Below, in pieces: positions 13,816 to 18,110 of a DNA stretch of 18,110 nucleotides. Below the pieces are notes generated by a model. It saw only the letters and a program-made list of their open reading frames with translations, had not been told where the DNA came from and did not search any database. Position 1 is the first letter of the stretch, and each line of letters opens with the position of its first letter. The stretch is from Endozoicomonadaceae bacterium (GTDB lineage: Bacteria; Pseudomonadota; Gammaproteobacteria; Pseudomonadales; Endozoicomonadaceae). The DNA lies in contig JAGLCE010000052.1 in the NCBI GenBank assembly GCA_023146365.1, positions 1-18,110 of the forward strand. The letters are read 5' to 3'. A program made the position numbers and the translations under genes.

Positions 13816-14301
13816 TCAAAACGAATCATCGCTAGCGGCATCATCCGCACTAACAGAATTCATCATAAACTTGCCGATCAAGTTTTCCAACACAATAGCC
13901 GACTGGGTATCGTCAAACGGCTCACCAGGCAGTAGAAATTCACTAGACCCACCAATACTGATGCCAACGTATTTCTCACCCAAAAGGCTCATGGATTCAA
14001 TGGCCACGGAACTGTCAACAGGAATATTGCTAATATCATTGTCAATCTCCATCGTCACTCGCGCCATATAGGTCTTTTTATTCAGATCAATGCCGACCAC
14101 CCGACCCACCGTCACACCCGCCAAGGAGACCTTGGCCCGCTGAGAGAGTGAGCCGATGTTATCAAATTCAGCATAGAGTTCATACGTCTGTAAATCACCG
14201 CTTGGTGCGAGGCCACTGACTTTAAGCGCCAACAGAACGAGGGCAAACACACCCGCCAGAATAAAAGCGCCAACACCGATCTCCATTGTTCGCATCTGCA
14301 T
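13816..14301 (-). CDS. mlaD: MlaD, MCE-domain subunit of the Mla transporter
   Basis: An inner-membrane anchored MCE protein that forms a hexameric ring receiving lipid from or passing it to MlaC. One transmembrane helix spans about residues 8-30 (VGAFILAGVFALVLLALKV). The MCE domain follows at about residues 38-118, starting YELYAEFDNIGSLSQRAKVS, then GVTVGRVVGIDL and the conserved SLLGEKYVGIS. The 161-residue length is a little shorter than the 183 of E. coli, mainly in the tail, which ends in an acidic DDAASDDSF. The ATG lies three bases after the mlaE stop, so translation is probably coupled. Confidence 0.93.
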   Translation of the reverse strand: MQMRTMEIGVGAFILAGVFALVLLALKVSGLAPSGDLQTYELYAEFDNIGSLSQRAKVSLAGVTVGRVVGIDLNKKTYMARVTMEIDNDISNIPVDSSVAIESMSLLGEKYVGISIGGSSEFLLPGEPFDDTQSAIVLENLIGKFMMNSVSADDAASDDSF

Positions 14302-14304
14302 CGT

Positions 14305-15096
14305 TTAAAAGCCTCCAAACATCACAGCGGTCAAAACGAAGTCAAACCCCAAGACCGCAAGCGAAGCGTAGACCACTGTTCGAGTTGTTGCCCGACTGAT
14401 TCCTTCTGATGTCGGCACGGTGTCGTATCCTTGAAATACGGCAATCCAAGTCACAACCACGCCAAACACCAGACTTTTTATCATTCCGCTCATCACATCA
14501 TTCTGAAAATCAACAGTCTGCTGCATGCTACCCCAGAACGAGCCTTCATCAATGCCCAGCCAGCTAACCCCCACCACGGCACCACCCAGAATTCCCATCA
14601 ATGAAAAGATGGCAGCCAGTAGCGGCATACTGATGACACCAGCCCAGAAACGCGGTGCAATAATGCGCCTCAGCGGATCAACCCCGATCATCTCCATGCT
14701 CGACAGCTGCTCGGTGACCTTCATTAGCCCAATTTCAGCCGTCAGAGCAGAACCTGCTCGACCCGCAAACAGCAGACCGGTGACCACAGGTCCCAACTCA
14801 CGCACAAGACTCAATGCGACCATCTGGCCTACCGACTGCTCCGAACCATAGCGGATCAGAATGTTATACCCCTGCAAACCCAACACCATGCCAATGAAAA
14901 AACCAGACACAGCGATGATAATCAGCGACAGCACACCCACAAAATACAACTGTTTAATCAGCAGCGACCATTGTGAACCATTCTGCGAACCGCCTACAAT
15001 GGCATAAAACAGCACCAATCCAGCGCGACCAATGGCCTGAATACGCTTCAACCCGATACGACCAAGCTTGGCAAGAGCTTCCACCAAAACGATCAT
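14305..15096 (-). CDS. mlaE: MlaE, permease subunit of the Mla transporter
   Basis: The membrane permease of the phospholipid ABC transporter, pairing with MlaF ATPase and the MlaD ring. The 263 residues include an N-terminal amphipathic helix (GRAGLVLFYAIVGG) and about five hydrophobic segments. The family signature lies at about residues 112-145, where RAGSALTAEIGLMKVTEQ is followed by SSMEMIGVDPLRRIIAPRFWA. The tail includes SLAVLGFDFVLTAVMFG. Length matches E. coli MlaE (260). The first four bases overlap the mlaF stop as ATGA, and mlaD starts four bases beyond its stop, a tight operon. Confidence 0.95.
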   Translation of the reverse strand: MIVLVEALAKLGRIGLKRIQAIGRAGLVLFYAIVGGSQNGSQWSLLIKQLYFVGVLSLIIIAVSGFFIGMVLGLQGYNILIRYGSEQSVGQMVALSLVRELGPVVTGLLFAGRAGSALTAEIGLMKVTEQLSSMEMIGVDPLRRIIAPRFWAGVISMPLLAAIFSLMGILGGAVVGVSWLGIDEGSFWGSMQQTVDFQNDVMSGMIKSLVFGVVVTWIAVFQGYDTVPTSEGISRATTRTVVYASLAVLGFDFVLTAVMFGGF

Positions 15097-15905
15097 TTTT
15101 TTTCCTTCAGCAACTCAGCAAGATAGTCCTCACAGGGGTAATGAAATGGTACAGGGCCATCCGGAAGGCCGTTCATGAACTGTCGAATTTCAGGATCAGT
15201 CGAACTCATCATTGCATCCGGTGTGCCTTCTCCAATGACACGGCCATTAGCAAGCAGATAAAGATAATCCGCAATGCTGACTGTTTCGGTCAAGTCATGA
15301 GAAACGATGACTGTCGTCATATTAAGGGAGTCGTTGAGCATCCTGACCAGCTTAACCAGCACACCCATGGTAATGGGATCCTGACCAACGAAAGGCTCAT
15401 CATACATCACCATGCTAGGATCCAGTGCAATGGCGCGAGCCAGTGCCACACGACGCGTCATGCCACCAGACAGTTCGCTGGGCATCATCAGAGAGACACC
15501 ACGCAAACCCACGGCTTGCAGCTTCATCAACACGATGTCCCGAATCATCCGCTCAGACAGATTCGTGTGAACCCTGAGGGGAAAAGCGACATTTCCAAAG
15601 ACATTTTGATCTGTAAATAGCGCACCACTCTGAAATAACATGCCCATACGACGACGCAATTGGAACAACTGGCTCCGCCCCTGGAGAAACAGATCATGTT
15701 TATCAACGCTAATCGTACCGGCATCCGGCTTAACCTGTGCGCCGATCAGACGTAGTAGTGTTGTCTTGCCGGTACCGCTAGGCCCCATAACCGCTGTAAT
15801 TTTTCCCCGAGGGATGTTCATATCTACGCAGTCAAAAATGGTGCGCTCGCCATGCCGAAAGGTTAGCCCTCGAATTTCAATAAAATTATCCGATTGTGTA
15901 CTCAT
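15093..15905 (-). CDS. mlaF: MlaF, ATPase subunit of the Mla transporter
   Basis: The cytoplasmic ABC ATPase that powers Mla phospholipid transport. In the 270-residue form the Walker A motif is GPSGTGKT (41-48), the Q-loop glutamine is Gln92 (MLFQSGALF), the signature is LSGGM (145-149), Walker B is VMYDEP with catalytic Glu170, and the switch histidine is His203 (VSHD). FQSGALF and EPFVGQDP are characteristic of the MlaF/Ttg2A group. The C-terminal extension ending in LLKEKK is the region that in E. coli contacts the neighbouring subunit. I start at the ATG at 15905 with AGGTG nine bases upstream; a GTG 12 bases further out lies in that ribosome binding site. It is first in the operon. The kdsD/kdsC/lpt genes are not seen directly upstream. 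Confidence 0.95.
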   Translation of the reverse strand: MSTQSDNFIEIRGLTFRHGERTIFDCVDMNIPRGKITAVMGPSGTGKTTLLRLIGAQVKPDAGTISVDKHDLFLQGRSQLFQLRRRMGMLFQSGALFTDQNVFGNVAFPLRVHTNLSERMIRDIVLMKLQAVGLRGVSLMMPSELSGGMTRRVALARAIALDPSMVMYDEPFVGQDPITMGVLVKLVRMLNDSLNMTTVIVSHDLTETVSIADYLYLLANGRVIGEGTPDAMMSSTDPEIRQFMNGLPDGPVPFHYPCEDYLAELLKEKK

Positions 15906-15955
15906 CAAACAAAGCACCTTCCATCCAAGGATCGTTTATTAGCGAAACACTAACT

Positions 15956-16176
15956 TTGCCACGTACTCAAAAAAAGATCACAATCGTTTAGTACCACCAG
16001 AGAATCAGCCAGAAGAGGACAGGGTTACCTGCTCGGTAAACCACAAAACGCACGACACCACTTATACATGTCACCGAAGTGTACCACTGTTTATAATATC
16101 TACATACGTTTCATTTTTGAAAATCGCACCAATCGCACCATAGATATCAGCCCCACCTGATTGCTGATATTTTTTT
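15956..16176 (+). ncRNA. Possible small RNA unit divergent from mlaF
   Basis: On the + strand TTGCCA (15956-15961, one mismatch) and CACAAT (15979-15984) are 17 bases apart. A terminator-like structure ends at 16176: ATATCAGC (16144-16151) and GCTGATAT (16163-16170) form an eight-pair perfect stem followed directly by TTTTTT. Between them no open frame of note exists. Together they would make a transcript of roughly 185 bases, divergent from the mla operon. Both elements are read by eye and the stem is AT-rich, so this is a hypothesis. Confidence 0.25.
16144..16176 (+). terminator. Intrinsic terminator-like stem with T run
   Basis: An eight-base perfect inverted repeat with an 11-base loop is followed immediately by six T residues on the + strand. 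No + strand gene precedes it except the possible small RNA, which is why it is notable. In the - direction there is no T run after the stem. Confidence 0.5.
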
Positions 16177-16222
16177 GATACTATAAAATGGATATTTTTT
16201 TCTCTCAATCGTGATTTTTAGG

Positions 16223-16248
16223 GGTGACAACTATCCTGACACAGGGAG
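16223..16248. repeat. Second copy of the candidate IS end
   Basis: Matches 682-706 at about 21 of 26 positions, in the same orientation. Here no transposase gene lies on the side where one would be expected (to the left), so it may be a solo end left after deletion. It lies at the left boundary of the pseudogene that follows. Confidence 0.35.
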
Positions 16249-16746
16249 ACCAATACTGAGAATGCAGACAACCTAGAAAAAATTATGAAGACAAGAAGCT
16301 TGAAACATTTGTATTTACCCAAGAGGGAATATTTTAAACTAGAGGATTTTTAGTCGCATAAGACGTATAAAGCGCCAATCGAAAATGTAGTTGTCGATTC
16401 GATTGTAGTAGAAGAACATACGGAGAATACACGAGATCATAATGATATACCGGTTTTTTACATGGACAATCAACGCAGATTTGATCCCATTGCATCAAAT
16501 ATGACACATTTATTTCATGACGGAGCTTATATGTCTGACATGATTCATAACGTGGATGAGTTTTTAAGGAGTCCATGTACAATCCTATGCTGATCATTAT
16601 TTACAGGCTCGCCTAATGCTCAAGTGATGTTTGCGTGGCCAGCGAATTCGCCACCGCTATCAAACGTAATGGCCTATTGTCAGCATAAGGAATTACCTGA
16701 TGCGTCAGCGATCAGGTGGAGTGATTTATTATCTGTTTTTAAACAT
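16240..16746 (+). pseudogene. Broken gene with two in-frame stops, alpha/beta-hydrolase-like end
   Basis: One reading frame encodes protein-like text across about 500 bases, broken only by TAG at 16351-16353 and TGA at 16591-16593. The first part (from ATG 16285) is basic: MKTRSLKHLYLPKREYF. The middle, between the stops, is hydrophilic, about 79 residues, including PVFYMDNQRRFDP and GAYMSDMIHNVDEFLRSP. After the TGA comes QVMFAWPANSPPLSNVMAY and then SDLLSVFKHL. The FxWP...Y...LL..L spacing resembles the region before the nucleophile of DUF900-type alpha/beta hydrolases, but the serine motif and everything after are missing. The frame then runs into the antisense of the lipoprotein gene at 16747. 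No start with a good ribosome binding site is seen. A decayed, truncated gene is the best reading. The family is tentative. Confidence 0.5.
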
Positions 16747-17229
16747 TTAATGGTTAGTTCTAACAAAAATTGCCTTGTGTATTTTTTCAAAAATTTCTTG
16801 GTAAACTTCTGGTTTTTCTATTGGAACAGAGTTCCCTCCTCTCATACCCTGACCGCTAGATGTCTCCTGATGCTTGACAAAATTTAATCTTATCGCATTT
16901 TTTTTAGAGGGCATAGTTTCAATAAATGCAGTTGCCTTTACATATTCTATTCCTTGTCCAACAAACATAATAGATTTACGCATTTTATGACTAGTAGCAG
17001 TCATCAACCCAGTTGATTTATCGGCTGTTTCAATAATATATCCTTTATCTTGAAATACTGATAGAACTGATGCAAATGCAATATTGTAAGAGGTTTCAAA
17101 TTCTCTTTTTTGAATTGATTGTAATTCTAAACTGCTTTTTGTTAATTTATAATTTTTTTGAGTACACCCAACCATTAAACCAACAATAATTAACATTACA
17201 CCTAATACTTTCGTTTGACTTTTAAACAT
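16747..17229 (-). CDS. Putative lipoprotein of unknown function (160 aa)
   Basis: The N-terminus MFKSQTKVLGVMLIIVGLMVGC is a lipoprotein signal, with Cys22 the likely acylated residue; the -3 position is Met, a mild departure from the usual Leu. The mature part begins with a short linker and then a domain (about residues 33-80) with ELQSIQKREFETS and VLSVFQDKGYIIETADKSTG, followed by LMTATS. I recognise this as a pattern seen in uncharacterised gammaproteobacterial lipoproteins but cannot name a function. A strong AGGAAGG ribosome binding site precedes the ATG. It lies 18 bases behind the BamE-like gene, so the two are one operon. The gene is AT-rich compared with mla, suggesting a different history. 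Confidence 0.72.
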   Translation of the reverse strand: MFKSQTKVLGVMLIIVGLMVGCTQKNYKLTKSSLELQSIQKREFETSYNIAFASVLSVFQDKGYIIETADKSTGLMTATSHKMRKSIMFVGQGIEYVKATAFIETMPSKKNAIRLNFVKHQETSSGQGMRGGNSVPIEKPEVYQEIFEKIHKAIFVRTNH

Positions 17230-17247
17230 ATTACCTTCCTTATGAGA

Positions 17248-17652
17248 TTAAAAACTAGAGGCTCTGTATGAAAAATCTTTAACTTTATCATCTTTATCAA
17301 ACTTAATAATGATAGTTAATGTTTTTTGAGACGAAGAGGTTGCGGTGAAATTTAAACTGTCGAATAATATTAAGATGTTTGCGCCGTTTTTACCGCGTGA
17401 ACTCGCTGATCTAGTAGACACTTTGTCATATATCCATACTTCATCATTATCTTTGTCAGTTGATACGATATTTGGCGAACCCAAAACCTCTGCTACTTGT
17501 GCGCCACTCATACCAACACTTATCTCTTTTTGAACCTTACCTACAGTGATTTTATCTGATGAATCATTTTTCACTGCATTTTGATGCTGTTCAGGCGTCA
17601 TACAGCCTTGCATAAAAATGCTGACCAATATTACTGGCATAACGTGTTTCAC
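17248..17652 (-). CDS. BamE/SmpA-like small lipoprotein (134 aa)
   Basis: A GTG start is favoured by a near-perfect ribosome binding site: AAGGAGG at 17658-17664, five bases upstream. The leader MKHVMPVILVSIFMQGC gives an acylated Cys17, again with Met at -3. The domain at about residues 37-75 reads VGKVQKEISVGMSGAQVAEV then LGSPNIVSTDKDNDEVWIYD, the G-x-S...V...LGSPN...W.Y pattern of the SmpA/OmlA/BamE fold. It ends TIIIKFDKDDKVKDFSY as that fold does. A Ser/Arg/Gly-rich insert occurs around residues 80-90. It is not the housekeeping bamE by context or by sequence outside the core. With its lipoprotein partner it may act at the envelope, but partner and substrate are unknown. Confidence 0.72.
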   Translation of the reverse strand: MKHVMPVILVSIFMQGCMTPEQHQNAVKNDSSDKITVGKVQKEISVGMSGAQVAEVLGSPNIVSTDKDNDEVWIYDKVSTRSASSRGKNGANILILFDSLNFTATSSSQKTLTIIIKFDKDDKVKDFSYRASSF

Positions 17653-18110
17653 CTACACCTCCTTATACTGAAAATTTAAATTTTACTCTATATTTTATTT
17701 AACACATAACACTCACACCTATTAGATCTCAATCAAACGGTATTGGATATTACACTCATTTACCATTTACCTGCATTTTATAGCATTTCACGTGGGGTAG
17801 ATCCACTGTTTCCCTGAGCTGAGTGCCTGTGAGACAAATCAGGCGGGCTGCATCAGTTACTAACAATAACTCATTAGTGTTTCTAATCCAATGCCATCGT
17901 GAGGCTGATAGTGTTTGTAATACCACTAACAGGTCTCAAATTCTCAATTGACAGCGGTTATTGTTAACGCGCCTTCGTAAAATGCGTTTAGCGAGCGCCG
18001 GTTCACTGGCCGGTTCAGCGATAGGCCAACATCCCTATGACTTGAATCCGTGACTTAAAAGCAAAAATAATGACCTTAACCCCAGACAGGACAAGGCCTA
18101 ACAGGTAAAA
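17653..18110. other. Right-edge intergenic region with transposase scraps
   Basis: The first 100 bases are AT-rich and should hold the promoter of the lipoprotein pair; a TTGAGA on the - strand near 17725 has no good -10 partner. Further right lie a transposase scrap (17860-17925) and a direct repeat of GCCGGTTCA around 17998-18016. TGAATCCGTGACTT near 18044 resembles TGAATCCATGACTT in the IS1380-like remnant near 6101. No intact gene is seen. Confidence 0.45.
17860..17925 (-). pseudogene. Transposase OrfB C-terminal scrap
   Basis: Between two stops, 21 codons read WYYKHYQPHDGIGLETLMS and two further residues. This matches the rve-domain end of IS3-type transposases, where a W-Y-N...RPH.ALG..TP motif is usual. 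Nothing else of the gene survives in this frame. Because it is short, a chance match cannot be excluded. Confidence 0.35.

Noticed and set aside
14973..15620. A 215-codon open frame antisense to mlaE and mlaF
   Set aside because: Rich in His, Gln and Arg as expected for the shadow of a well-conserved gene; MlaE and MlaF on the other strand are secure.
16351..16593. Stop-codon recoding (TAG readthrough or TGA selenocysteine) in the hydrolase-like frame
   Set aside because: Two different stops, no selenocysteine-type stem seen after the TGA, and the 3' part of the gene is missing; decay is simpler.
16334..16597. An 87-codon open frame on the - strand
   Set aside because: It is antisense to the protein-like frame of the pseudogene, and its translation is rich in Tyr, Cys and His without recognisable features.
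1..18110. CRISPR array, tRNA, rRNA or prophage genes
   Set aside because: No regularly spaced repeats with unique spacers, no tRNA cloverleaf or rRNA sequence, and no phage structural genes were seen.

Overview
The window looks like part of a gammaproteobacterial chromosome. The cell-envelope block runs mlaF-mlaE-mlaD-mlaC-mlaB-ibaG-murA, the same order as in Escherichia coli. FolM, FolE, Tdh, Kbl and the YbgI/NIF3-like protein also resemble their enterobacterial counterparts closely. Many decayed transposase fragments, a large AT-rich orphan protein with a disordered N-terminus and short dispersed repeats point to a host-associated lineage, perhaps Endozoicomonadaceae-like. That placement is inference, not something the sequence proves.

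Layout, left to right. 1-720 holds insertion-sequence debris: the C-terminal tail of one transposase on + and an OrfA-like transposase on - whose C-terminus is replaced by a hydrophobic segment. 773-1420 (-) is an AT-rich membrane protein containing a 21-bp in-frame minisatellite. 1913-3222 (+) is a translationally coupled folM-folE pair for reduced pterins. 3305-5564 (-) is kbl-tdh for threonine catabolism. 5565-6746 has no intact gene but carries an IS1380-like transposase remnant and degenerate repeats. 6747-8834 (+) is an unrecognised 695-residue protein. 8835-9341 holds palindromic repeats and a coding-like remnant. 9342-10103 (-) is a NIF3/YbgI protein and 10344-10778 (+) a type IV pilin-like protein. 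11035-15905 (-) is murA, ibaG and the mla operon. 15906-16746 carries a possible small-RNA unit and a pseudogene with two in-frame stops. 16747-17652 (-) encodes two small lipoproteins, one BamE/SmpA-like. The right edge carries another transposase scrap.

The window alternates conserved housekeeping blocks with AT-rich accessory islands that contain the unknown proteins, repeats and IS remains. The Mla genes encode the ABC machine and periplasmic carrier that move phospholipids between the outer and inner membranes. MurA starts peptidoglycan precursor synthesis. FolE and FolM make and reduce pterins. Kbl and Tdh together convert threonine to glycine and acetyl-CoA. I see no complete new multi-gene system. 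The best candidates for new biology are the 695-aa protein, the broken hydrolase-like gene, the leader of murA and the possible small RNA beside mlaF.
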